Source: Micromonospora coerulea (GTDB lineage: Bacteria; Actinomycetota; Actinomycetes; Mycobacteriales; Micromonosporaceae). Taken from it: a DNA stretch of 64,000 bases. The first letter of the stretch is position 1; every line of letters starts with the position of its first letter. The stretch is taken from the NCBI RefSeq assembly GCF_016598485.1, contig NZ_JAEMUW010000021.1:1-64000 (forward strand), in the 5' to 3' direction. Below the pieces are notes generated by a model, which was not told the DNA's origin, did not search any database, and was given only the letters and a program-made list of their open reading frames with translations. Shown here piece after piece: positions 48,177-56,065 of the stretch. The translations under genes were made by a program, and so were the position numbers.

Positions 48177-50687
48177 ATGACCGAGGTTGCACAGACACCT
48201 TCGATTGGTAAGGAAGACGAAGAGCCCGGAAATCCGGGCGGCGATCTCCGGGGAGGCCAGAACGGGCGCGGGTCAGACCTGGCACCGCAGTATCTGCACC
48301 GACCCAGCTCGGACCGGCAGGTCCGCTTGAGCGTCATCGTGCCGACCCGCAACGAGGCGGAGAACATTCCCGCGCTGCTGTCCCGACTGGGCCCGGCTCT
48401 CGCGCCGCTCCACGCGGAGATCATCGTCGTGGACGACAGCGAGGACGACACGCCGGCGGTTCTGGCTCGGCACGCAGCCGACGTCCCGGTCGCCGTACGG
48501 CTGCTGCACCGGCCCCCGGGCGCGCGCGCCGGTGGGCTGAGCGGTGCCGTGGTGCGCGGCGCGCGGCACGCCCGCGGCGAGTGGATCCTGGTGATGGACG
48601 CGGACCTCCAGCACCCGCCGGAATCGGCCGGCATGCTGGCGAGCATCGCCCTACGGCACGACGTGGACGTGGTGGTCGGCACCCGCTACGCCGGGGAGGG
48701 CTCCAACGAAGGGCTCGGCGGCGCCGCCCGCGAGGTCACCTCGTCGTGGGCGACCCGGCTGGCGAAGAGCCTCTTCCCGCGCCGGCTGAACACCGTCACC
48801 GATCCGATGAGCGGCCTGTTCGCCTTCCGCCGGGCCGCCGTCGACCTGGACCACGTGAACCCCATCGGATTCAAGGTCCTGCTGGAGCTGCTCGTCCGCT
48901 ACCCCGGCGCCCGGGTCGCGGAGGTCGCGTACGAGATGGCTCCCCGGCAGGCCGGCCATTCCAAGGCGTCGGTGCGGGAGGGGCTGACCTTCCTGCGGCA
49001 CCTGTGGCGCCTGCGCAGCCAGCGGCTGGTCGGCCAGATGCGCGAAGGCCCGGCGGCCGCCCGGGACCGGCTGTCGGAGTTCTCCAGGATGATCGCCTTC
49101 GGGCTGGTCGGACTGTCCGGGTTGGTGGTCAACACGGCCGCGTTGTGGTTCTTCTACGAGCCGGCCAGCCTGCACCACCTCCTGGGCGCCGCCCTGGCGA
49201 CCCAGCTCTCGACTGCGTGGAACTTCGCCCTCGTCGACGCCCTCATCTACCGGCGCAACCGACAGGGCACCCTGGCCGGACGGGCGGGCCGCTTCTTCCT
49301 GCTGAACAATCTGCTGCTGCTGTTGCGCCTGCCGCTGCTGCAGGCACTGGTCTGGGCCGGCGTCGGAGTCCTGACGGCGAACGCGCTCACGCTGGTCGCC
49401 CTGTTCCTCGTCCGGTTCCTGGTCAACGACCGGGTCATCTATACCGGGGGCAGCACCGGCCGGCGCGATCCCGTGCGCATGCTCGTCAACCTGGAGGCCC
49501 CCGAGGCCGCCGCCGCCCCCTCCCGCAAGCGGTACCAGTACCTCAAGTACCGGTACGACGTGGCCGGGGTGGTCACCATCGGGTCCCAGATCATGCTGCC
49601 GGAACTGGAGTTCTTCCGCGCCCAGTGGATCGCCGACTCGGATGTCGACATCGCGGTGCGGGTCAGCGACGTGGGAGGCCGGGGGCCGCGGCGCCGCGCC
49701 GCCATGACCGAGTACGCCAACCAGTCCGTCCTGCGGTACGAGGAGCACCTGGGCCGGCTGGGCGCGAACTTCCGGATCCAACTCGGCTCGCCGATCGACA
49801 TCCAGGTCGGTCCCCTGCTCGCCCGTTCACCGCACGTGGTCTACACCAACATCATCGAAGCGTTGCTGCGGTTCGTGCTCGTGTCGCGGGGTCACATGCT
49901 CCTGCACTCGGCGTGCGTCAGCCTGAACGGCGTCGGGGTGATGCTCTCCGCCCTCACCGACACGGGCAAGACGGCCACCGTGCTGCGCCTGCTGCGCGAC
50001 CATGGCGGGCTCTTCCTCTCCGACGACATGACCCTGATCAGTCCCGACGGCGTCGCCATGTGCTTCCCCAAGCCGCTGACGATCAGCGCGCACACGCTGC
50101 GCGCGGTGCAGGCCCAGGACCTGACCCCGGCCGAGTGGCGCCGGTTGCAGTTCCAGAGCCGGCTGCACTCCAAGGGTGGCCGGTCGCTGGCCCTGACCCT
50201 GAGCCGGTTCAACCTGCCGATCATGGGCATCAACGCCATCACCCAGCGGCTCGTCCCGCCCCCGAAGTACAGCGTCGACCGGCTGGTTCCCTGCCGCATC
50301 GGCCTCAGCACCCGGGTGGAGGAGCTGTTCATCATCGAGCGCGGCACGCCCCGGATCAGTGACCTCGGCCAGGGCGAGACGCTGGAGCGGATGATCCAGA
50401 ACACCGACGACGCGTACGGCTTCCCGCCGTTCCGCTACCTGGCGCCCGCGATCACCGTCGGCGGGCAGGGGTACGTCCAACTGCGCCAACGGGAGCGGGA
50501 GATCCTCACCGGCTTCCTGTCCCACGTCCGCAGCCGGGTAGTGGTCTCGGACCGGTTCGGCTGGGCCGACGAGATCCCGCGCCTGCTGCAGGAGGACCGC
50601 GGGTACCCGCCGGCCGCGCAGCAGGTGATTCTTCCGACCTGGCCGCAGTGGAATGGGGCACTGGCCCCGAGCGGAGCGCATGCGTGA
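48177..50687 (+). CDS. GT2 - GtrA - HprK-like kinase triple fusion
   Basis: An 836-residue membrane protein. About residues 45-285 are a polyprenyl-phosphate hexose synthase (DPM1/GT2) domain: LSVIVPTRNEAENIPALL, VDDSEDDT, and DAD at 141-143 (VMDADLQHPPE). Residues 305-422 are a GtrA-like four-helix domain (MIAFGLVGLSGLVVNTAALWFF). Residues 455-830 resemble an HPr kinase/PEPCK-type domain: LLHSACVSLNGVGVML, P-loop ALTDTGKT at 592-599, and LFLSDDMTLISPDG. GT2-GtrA fusions are known; adding the kinase-like part is unusual. ATG 48177 has GGAGGG upstream. It heads an operon with a PMT-like gene, whose GTG overlaps its stop. Confidence 0.8.
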   Translation: MTEVAQTPSIGKEDEEPGNPGGDLRGGQNGRGSDLAPQYLHRPSSDRQVRLSVIVPTRNEAENIPALLSRLGPALAPLHAEIIVVDDSEDDTPAVLARHAADVPVAVRLLHRPPGARAGGLSGAVVRGARHARGEWILVMDADLQHPPESAGMLASIALRHDVDVVVGTRYAGEGSNEGLGGAAREVTSSWATRLAKSLFPRRLNTVTDPMSGLFAFRRAAVDLDHVNPIGFKVLLELLVRYPGARVAEVAYEMAPRQAGHSKASVREGLTFLRHLWRLRSQRLVGQMREGPAAARDRLSEFSRMIAFGLVGLSGLVVNTAALWFFYEPASLHHLLGAALATQLSTAWNFALVDALIYRRNRQGTLAGRAGRFFLLNNLLLLLRLPLLQALVWAGVGVLTANALTLVALFLVRFLVNDRVIYTGGSTGRRDPVRMLVNLEAPEAAAAPSRKRYQYLKYRYDVAGVVTIGSQIMLPELEFFRAQWIADSDVDIAVRVSDVGGRGPRRRAAMTEYANQSVLRYEEHLGRLGANFRIQLGSPIDIQVGPLLARSPHVVYTNIIEALLRFVLVSRGHMLLHSACVSLNGVGVMLSALTDTGKTATVLRLLRDHGGLFLSDDMTLISPDGVAMCFPKPLTISAHTLRAVQAQDLTPAEWRRLQFQSRLHSKGGRSLALTLSRFNLPIMGINAITQRLVPPPKYSVDRLVPCRIGLSTRVEELFIIERGTPRISDLGQGETLERMIQNTDDAYGFPPFRYLAPAITVGGQGYVQLRQREREILTGFLSHVRSRVVVSDRFGWADEIPRLLQEDRGYPPAAQQVILPTWPQWNGALAPSGAHA

Positions 50688-52354
50688 GCGTGACCCGATC
50701 CTCGGTCGGGGAGGTGGAGCACGACCGTTGCGCTACGACGGTCGTGCTCCACCCTGTCGGCCAACCCGAGCCGGCGTCACGACCCGACGGCGCCGGCCAG
50801 GAACGTCGGTGGCGCCGGTGGGCGGCGCCCGGCGCCCTCGTCGCCATCGCGGCGCTGGCGCTGTTCCTGCGGGTGTGGCAGCTGGACGCCCTCGGCTTCA
50901 ACAGCGACGAGGCAGTCTATGCCGGGCAGGCCGCCTCGCTCGCCGGGAACCCGAACTACTCGCCGTTCTTCCCGGTCTTCCGCGCCCATCCGATGCTCTT
51001 CCAGACCCTCCTGTCGCCGTTCTTCCGCACCGGCGAGGTCGACGTGGCCGGGCGGGTGGTGGTGGCGGTGCTCGGTGTGGCGACCGTACTGGCCGTCCAC
51101 CTGTTGGGCGCCCGGCTCTACGGCCGGCGCGTCGGGCTGGTGGCGGCGCTGCTCATCGCCGTCATGCCGTACCACGTGGTCGTCACGCGGCAGGTTCTCC
51201 TCGACGGACCGATGGTCCTGTTCGCGACGCTCACCCTGTACTGCCTGGTGCGGTTCGTCCAGGCCCAGCAGGTGCTCTGGTACGTCGCGGCCGGCGCGAT
51301 GCTGGGCGTGACGATGCTGACGAAGGAGACGAGCATCGTCCTGGCCGGCGGCGTCTACGCGTTCCTGGCGCTGACGCCGACGGTGCGTCGGCCGGTGCGC
51401 ATGTCGGTGCTGGCCCTCGCCCCGATGGTGGTGGTCTTCGCGACGCACCCGGTCTCGCAGGCGCTGGCCGGACGCACCGAAACCGGTCGCAGCTATCTGG
51501 TGTGGCAGCTGTTCCGGCGGCCCAACCACTCGATGGGGTTCTACGTCGAGACCGTGCCGGTGGCGATGGGCCTTCTGGTGGTGACCGCGGCCGTCGGCGG
51601 CCTGTGGTGGCTGCGCGGGCGGCGCTCCTGGCGGGAGACGCTGCTGGTGTCGTGGATCGCCGCCCCGGTCGTGTTCTTCCAACTGTGGCCCGTCAAGGGT
51701 TTCCAGTACCTGCTGCCCGCCGCGGCGCCCGTCGCGGTGCTCGCCGCCCGGGCGCTGACCGCGCTACCGGTACCGGAGCGGATGGGCCGCCTGCTCCGCC
51801 GGGCCGTCCGGCGGCCGGACGCCCGACCGTCGACGGCGGTACGGACGGTGCGGACGGTGCGGGCCGCCGTGATCGCGGTGGTCACCCTGAGCTTGCTCGT
51901 CCCCAGCTGGAACGCCGTCAACCGGGCGAACAACGCGACGTTCCTCGCCGGGTCCGGCGGGGTGCCGGGGGGCCGGGAGGCCGGCCGCTGGCTGGCCGCG
52001 AACACGCCGGAGGGGTCGGTGGTACTCACCCTCGGCCCGTCGATGGCCAACATCATCCAGTACTACGGCCACCGCCGCAGCTACGGGCTCTCGGTCAGCC
52101 CGAACCCGCTGCGGCGCAACCCGTCGTACGCGCCACTGCCCAACCCCGACTGGTGGCTACGCCACAACGACCTGCAGTACGTCGTCTGGGATTCGTTCTC
52201 CGCCGGACGCTCGGCGTTCTTCTCCGAGCGGTTGATGGTCCTGATCCGCCGCTACCACGGGCGCGTCGTGCACACCGAGCACGTCGACGGGACCGACTCC
52301 ACGGGAGCTCGCGTCCCGGTTCCGGTGGTCATCATCTACGAGGTGCGTCCATGA
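50684..52354 (+). CDS. PMT-like (GT39-type) glycosyltransferase
   Basis: A 556-residue polytopic membrane protein of the lipid-carrier-dependent glycosyltransferase group. The first outside loop contains the catalytic acidic pair region (FNSDEAVYAGQAASL), then helices with LGVATVLAVHLLGARLYGRRVGLVAALLIAVMPYHVVVTRQVLLDGPMV and MLGVTMLTKETSIVL. It would use the polyprenyl-phosphate sugar made by the preceding GT2. Three in-frame GTG codons (50684, 50690, 50714) are possible starts; the third lies inside a perfect 16-bp hairpin. The stop overlaps the phosphoesterase start. Confidence 0.8.
   Translation: MSVTRSSVGEVEHDRCATTVVLHPVGQPEPASRPDGAGQERRWRRWAAPGALVAIAALALFLRVWQLDALGFNSDEAVYAGQAASLAGNPNYSPFFPVFRAHPMLFQTLLSPFFRTGEVDVAGRVVVAVLGVATVLAVHLLGARLYGRRVGLVAALLIAVMPYHVVVTRQVLLDGPMVLFATLTLYCLVRFVQAQQVLWYVAAGAMLGVTMLTKETSIVLAGGVYAFLALTPTVRRPVRMSVLALAPMVVVFATHPVSQALAGRTETGRSYLVWQLFRRPNHSMGFYVETVPVAMGLLVVTAAVGGLWWLRGRRSWRETLLVSWIAAPVVFFQLWPVKGFQYLLPAAAPVAVLAARALTALPVPERMGRLLRRAVRRPDARPSTAVRTVRTVRAAVIAVVTLSLLVPSWNAVNRANNATFLAGSGGVPGGREAGRWLAANTPEGSVVLTLGPSMANIIQYYGHRRSYGLSVSPNPLRRNPSYAPLPNPDWWLRHNDLQYVVWDSFSAGRSAFFSERLMVLIRRYHGRVVHTEHVDGTDSTGARVPVPVVIIYEVRP
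50713..50753 (+). promoter_or_regulatory. Perfect 16-bp hairpin over the start region of the PMT-like gene
   Basis: GGTGGAGCACGACCGT (50713-50728) pairs perfectly with ACGGTCGTGCTCCACC (50738-50753), loop TGCGCTACG. It lies 26 nt after the stop of the triple-fusion gene and inside the PMT-like open frame. It could be an attenuator or translation switch, or a palindromic insertion. It hides GGTGG and an alternative GTG start. Confidence 0.7.
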
Positions 52355-53727
52355 CCGACCCCACTCGCCCGTGCGGAAGCCGCGCCGGTCGCCTGGTGAC
52401 CCGCGCGCTGCTGATCACCTGCCTGCTGGCGCTCGCGAACCCGGCCGCGGCCGCGCACGCCGCACCTCGGACGGCAGCCCCGCCGAGCCCCACCACACCG
52501 ATCGACCACTTCGTCTTCCTGATGCAGGAGAACCACACCTTCGACAACTACTTCGGCACCCGCCCCGGCGTCGACGGGATCCCCGCGGGCACCTGCATGC
52601 CGGTCCGCCGGGGCCAGGCCGAACCCTGCGTCAAGCCCTTCCACCTGGGCGAGTTGGGCAGCCTCGACCTCGACCACACCGCGGAGGCGTTCCGGGTGCA
52701 GCACAACGGGGGCCGGATGGACGGCTTCGTCGAGGGCGTGAGCACGCAGGGCAAGGACGGCAACCTCGCGATGGCCTACTACGACGACCGCGACCTGCCG
52801 TACTACTGGAACATCGCCGACGAGTACGTGCTCTTCGACCGCTTCTTCAGCTCGTCGAATTCAGGCAGCATCCGCAACCACATGTTCCGGGTGACCGGCG
52901 GCCCGGGCGCCACCGGAGCCTCCGAGTCCATCCCGAAGGAGGGCTGGGGCGACATCCCGACCATCTTCGACCGGTTGGAGGCCGCCGGGATCAGCTGGAA
53001 GTTCTACGTGGAGAACTACGACCCCACGATCACGTACCGGTCCCGCAGCGCTGAAGAGGACATCGACCGGGGAGCGCAGGTGATCTGGGTGCCGCTGCTC
53101 GCCTACGCGCGCTACGTCGACGACCCGCGGCTGTTCGGCAAGATCGTGGACCTGGACGAGTACTACGAGGACGCCGCCAAGGGCCAGCTGCCCGCGGTCT
53201 CCTTCATCGCCCCGGCCGGCGACAGCGAGCATCCGCCCGGCAGCATCCGGGCCGGTCAGAACCTCGTCCGGACGCTGCTGACCCAACTGATGCGCTCGCC
53301 GAACTGGAACTCCTCGGCCTTCCTGTGGTCCTACGACGACTGGGGCGGCTGGTACGACCACGTCGCGCCGCCCCAGGTCGACTCCTACGGATACGGCTTC
53401 CGGGTGCCCGCCCTGCTGGTGAGCCCGTACGCCCGACGCGGCCACGTCGAGTCCACCACCCTGGACTTCACCTCCGTGCTCAAGTTCATCGAGGTCAACT
53501 GGCGGCTGAAGCCGCTGGCCGACCGGGATCGCAGGGCGAAGACGTTCCTCGACGCCTTCGACTTCGATCGACCGCCACGGCCGGCGGTCCTCCTCAGCAC
53601 CGAACGCACGCCCCCGGTCGTCACCAGACCCGACCCGGTCCCGGTGTACGCCTCGTACGCCGTCACGGGCAGCCTCGTGGCGGCGCTGGTCGGCGCAGCG
53701 GCGCTCAGGCGGCGGCGATGGACGTGA
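52351..53727 (+). CDS. Secreted phosphoesterase (phospholipase C family)
   Basis: A 458-residue exported enzyme of the phosphoesterase/phospholipase C (alkaline phosphatase superfamily) group. A signal peptide (residues 1-38, ending AHAA) precedes the metal motif DHFVFLMQENHTFDNYFGTRPGVDG, the SGSIRNHMFRVTG active region, and the distant metal ligands in FLWSYDDWGGWYDHVAPP. The end VTGSLVAALVGAAALRRRRW is a C-terminal membrane anchor with a basic tail. Substrate may be phospholipids or glycan phosphodiesters. It lies between the PMT-like and the GH99-like genes with overlaps of 4 and 10 bp. Confidence 0.85.
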   Translation: MTDPTRPCGSRAGRLVTRALLITCLLALANPAAAAHAAPRTAAPPSPTTPIDHFVFLMQENHTFDNYFGTRPGVDGIPAGTCMPVRRGQAEPCVKPFHLGELGSLDLDHTAEAFRVQHNGGRMDGFVEGVSTQGKDGNLAMAYYDDRDLPYYWNIADEYVLFDRFFSSSNSGSIRNHMFRVTGGPGATGASESIPKEGWGDIPTIFDRLEAAGISWKFYVENYDPTITYRSRSAEEDIDRGAQVIWVPLLAYARYVDDPRLFGKIVDLDEYYEDAAKGQLPAVSFIAPAGDSEHPPGSIRAGQNLVRTLLTQLMRSPNWNSSAFLWSYDDWGGWYDHVAPPQVDSYGYGFRVPALLVSPYARRGHVESTTLDFTSVLKFIEVNWRLKPLADRDRRAKTFLDAFDFDRPPRPAVLLSTERTPPVVTRPDPVPVYASYAVTGSLVAALVGAAALRRRRWT

Positions 53728-56015
53728 CCCGGCCGATCGCACGGGCCGTGCTCCTGTCGCTGGTCGCGGCCGCGCTGACGGTGGTCGTGCTACCGACCGC
53801 CGCAGCTGCCCGGCCCGCCTCGGCACGGCCGGGCACGCTGCACCTGCAGACGGTGCCCCCGCTGTCCGGCGTGGTGGTGAAGGTGGACGGGAGGGTGGCC
53901 ACGTCCGACGCCAAGGGTCGGATCCGGGTCGACGTGCGCAACTTCGTCGACCTGAAGAAGCGCGTCGCCGTTCCGGAGACCCGGATCAGCCCGGATCGCA
54001 AGGTCGTCTTCGACCGCTTCCGCGGGGACGTCGACGCCGGCGTGCGCGGCAAGGTCGTGGAGCTGGGCCTGCGTACCGCCCGACTGGTCTCCTGGAGCTT
54101 CATCGACCGCTTCGGCAACACGGTGCCCGCAGACCGGGTCACCGCCATGCGGCTGCGCAGCAACACCGGTGAGATCCACGACCTGAGCGGTGCCGAACTG
54201 GCCCGGCCCCGCTGGGTCGCGGAGAGCCGCACCCAGCAGGGCCCCCAGGGCCTGGCATCCAAACAGCTCTACTACGTGGTCGACAGCGCGATGGTCGACG
54301 GCACCTCCGTGGTCAACCGCGCGGGACAGCGGTTCGTGCCGTGGGATCAGCAGGCGTGGGTGGTGCAGTTGCTCTTCTTCCGGGTCTCGTTCACGGCGAC
54401 CGACATGTTCTTCACCCAGCGGGCCGGCGACGGCATCGAGCTCACCCGCGCCGACGGCGGCGTCCAGCGGCTCCCGTTCGGCCGGGACGGCACGGCCCTG
54501 GTGCCCGACCTGCCGCGCGGCACGTACACGATCACCGTCTTCGGCGGCGGCGTGTCGTTCGGACGTCCGGTCAGCATCAGCAAGGACCAGGAGGTGACGC
54601 TCACCGTGATCAGCGCGGCCGACCTGACCCTGGTGACGGTCGCGGTGCTGGTCGTCGCGGTGGGCCTGATCCTGCTCGGACGGCCGCACCTGCTCGGCCG
54701 GCTGCGCCGCGCCGGCAGTGCCCTGACGGCCCGATACCGGGCCCGGCGGCACTCCCGACCACAGCACCGCAGGCGGTTGCGGACGAAACCCGCGGCCGTA
54801 CGCCGACAGCACGTTCAGGCCGCGGACGACCGGCGGTCGGCGCCGGCCCGGAGCGGAGCCGCCCTGCTGCTGCTGCTCGCCGCGCTCGCGGTCACCCTGC
54901 TGCCGTCGGGGACGGCGCACGCCGAGGCAGGCCACCGGCGGGACACCCCCCAGCCGTCGGCGGCCCCCGTCCCGGTCCTCGCCTACTACTACATCTGGTT
55001 CAACCCGACGTCCTGGAACCGGGCGAAGATCGACTATCCGCTGCTCGGGCGGTACTCCAGCGACGACACCGAGATCATGCGGCGGCACGTGCGGATGGCG
55101 AAGACCGCCGGCATCAACGGGTTCCTGGTGTCGTGGAAACACACGCCGCAACTCGACGAGCGCCTGGCCAAGCTGGTCGAGGTGGCCCGGGAGGAGAAGT
55201 TCCGCCTGGGCATCGTGTACCAGGGGCTCGACTTCGCCCGTACCCCGCTGGCCTTCGACACCGTCCGCACGGACCTGTCGTTCTTCGCCACCCGATACGC
55301 CACCGACCCCGTCTTCGACATCTTCGGCCGGCCAGTGGTCGTCTGGACCGGCAGCGACCGCTTCACCGCCGCCCAGATCAAGGAGACGGTCGGCGGCGTA
55401 CGCGGGAAGCTGCTGGTCCTCGGCAACGCCAAGAGCATCGGAGACGTCGAATCCAATCAGGCCGCGCTCGACGGCCAGGCCTACTACTGGTCCTCGGTGG
55501 ACCCGGTGACCGGAACGACCGGGCGGAAGCTGGCGGAGATGGCCCGGGCTGTGCACCAGCGCGGCGGATTGTGGATCGCCCCGGTGACGCCCGGCTTCGA
55601 CGCCCGCCTGGTCGGCGGCAAGCGGGAGGTCCCGCGCCGAGAGGGTGACACCCTCCGGGCCTCCTTCGCCGCGGCGCGCCTCTCCCAACCCGACGCGATC
55701 GGGGTGATCAGCTGGAACGAGTTCAGCGAGAACACCCACATCGAGCCGAGCGAACGCTTCGGCGCGGCCGACATCAACGTGCTGGCGGACCTGCTCGGGG
55801 TCGGCGTCGACGTGGACGTACCGGTGGACAGCAGTGAGCCGGGTGACGGCGGTCACTGGGGGCTGAGCGCCTGGGGCGCGCTCCTGGTCGCCGGCGCCGC
55901 GGTGGTGCTGTTGCCGCTCGGGGTGGCCTTCCAGCGACGTCGCTCCACACCGGCCGGTACCCCTCGCGACCGACCGACCGGCACCGGAACGGAGGACCTC
56001 TTCGCCGACCTCTGA
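53718..56015 (+). CDS. Two-ectodomain membrane protein with GH99-like (endo-mannosidase-type) domain
   Basis: A 765-residue protein. Signal peptide (1-35), an extracellular beta-rich domain (LHLQTVPPLSGVVVKVDGRVATSDAKGRIRVDV; about 36-300), a transmembrane helix near 305-325, a very basic about 55-residue inside loop (RARRHSRPQHRRRLRTKPAAVRRQ), a second helix that looks like a signal peptide (LLLLLAALAVTLL to GTAHAEA, about 379-402), then a GH99/WbsX-like domain (LAYYYIWFNPTSWNRAK, MAKTAGINGFLVSWK, VISWNEFSENTHIEPS; 415-700) and a final helix. GH99 enzymes cut alpha-mannosides internally. It may be an old fusion of two exported proteins. Start overlaps the upstream stop by 10 bp. Confidence 0.75.
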   Translation: MDVTRPIARAVLLSLVAAALTVVVLPTAAAARPASARPGTLHLQTVPPLSGVVVKVDGRVATSDAKGRIRVDVRNFVDLKKRVAVPETRISPDRKVVFDRFRGDVDAGVRGKVVELGLRTARLVSWSFIDRFGNTVPADRVTAMRLRSNTGEIHDLSGAELARPRWVAESRTQQGPQGLASKQLYYVVDSAMVDGTSVVNRAGQRFVPWDQQAWVVQLLFFRVSFTATDMFFTQRAGDGIELTRADGGVQRLPFGRDGTALVPDLPRGTYTITVFGGGVSFGRPVSISKDQEVTLTVISAADLTLVTVAVLVVAVGLILLGRPHLLGRLRRAGSALTARYRARRHSRPQHRRRLRTKPAAVRRQHVQAADDRRSAPARSGAALLLLLAALAVTLLPSGTAHAEAGHRRDTPQPSAAPVPVLAYYYIWFNPTSWNRAKIDYPLLGRYSSDDTEIMRRHVRMAKTAGINGFLVSWKHTPQLDERLAKLVEVAREEKFRLGIVYQGLDFARTPLAFDTVRTDLSFFATRYATDPVFDIFGRPVVVWTGSDRFTAAQIKETVGGVRGKLLVLGNAKSIGDVESNQAALDGQAYYWSSVDPVTGTTGRKLAEMARAVHQRGGLWIAPVTPGFDARLVGGKREVPRREGDTLRASFAAARLSQPDAIGVISWNEFSENTHIEPSERFGAADINVLADLLGVGVDVDVPVDSSEPGDGGHWGLSAWGALLVAGAAVVLLPLGVAFQRRRSTPAGTPRDRPTGTGTEDLFADL

Positions 56016-56065
56016 TGACGATCCGCTCCTGGGGAGGTGAGCCGCAACGGTCAAAAGGAGACCCG

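Noticed and set aside
50653..52350. N-terminal extension joined in frame to the phosphoesterase
   Set aside because: The upstream part is a shadow of the PMT-like gene. The signal peptide and RBS context place the true start at 52351.
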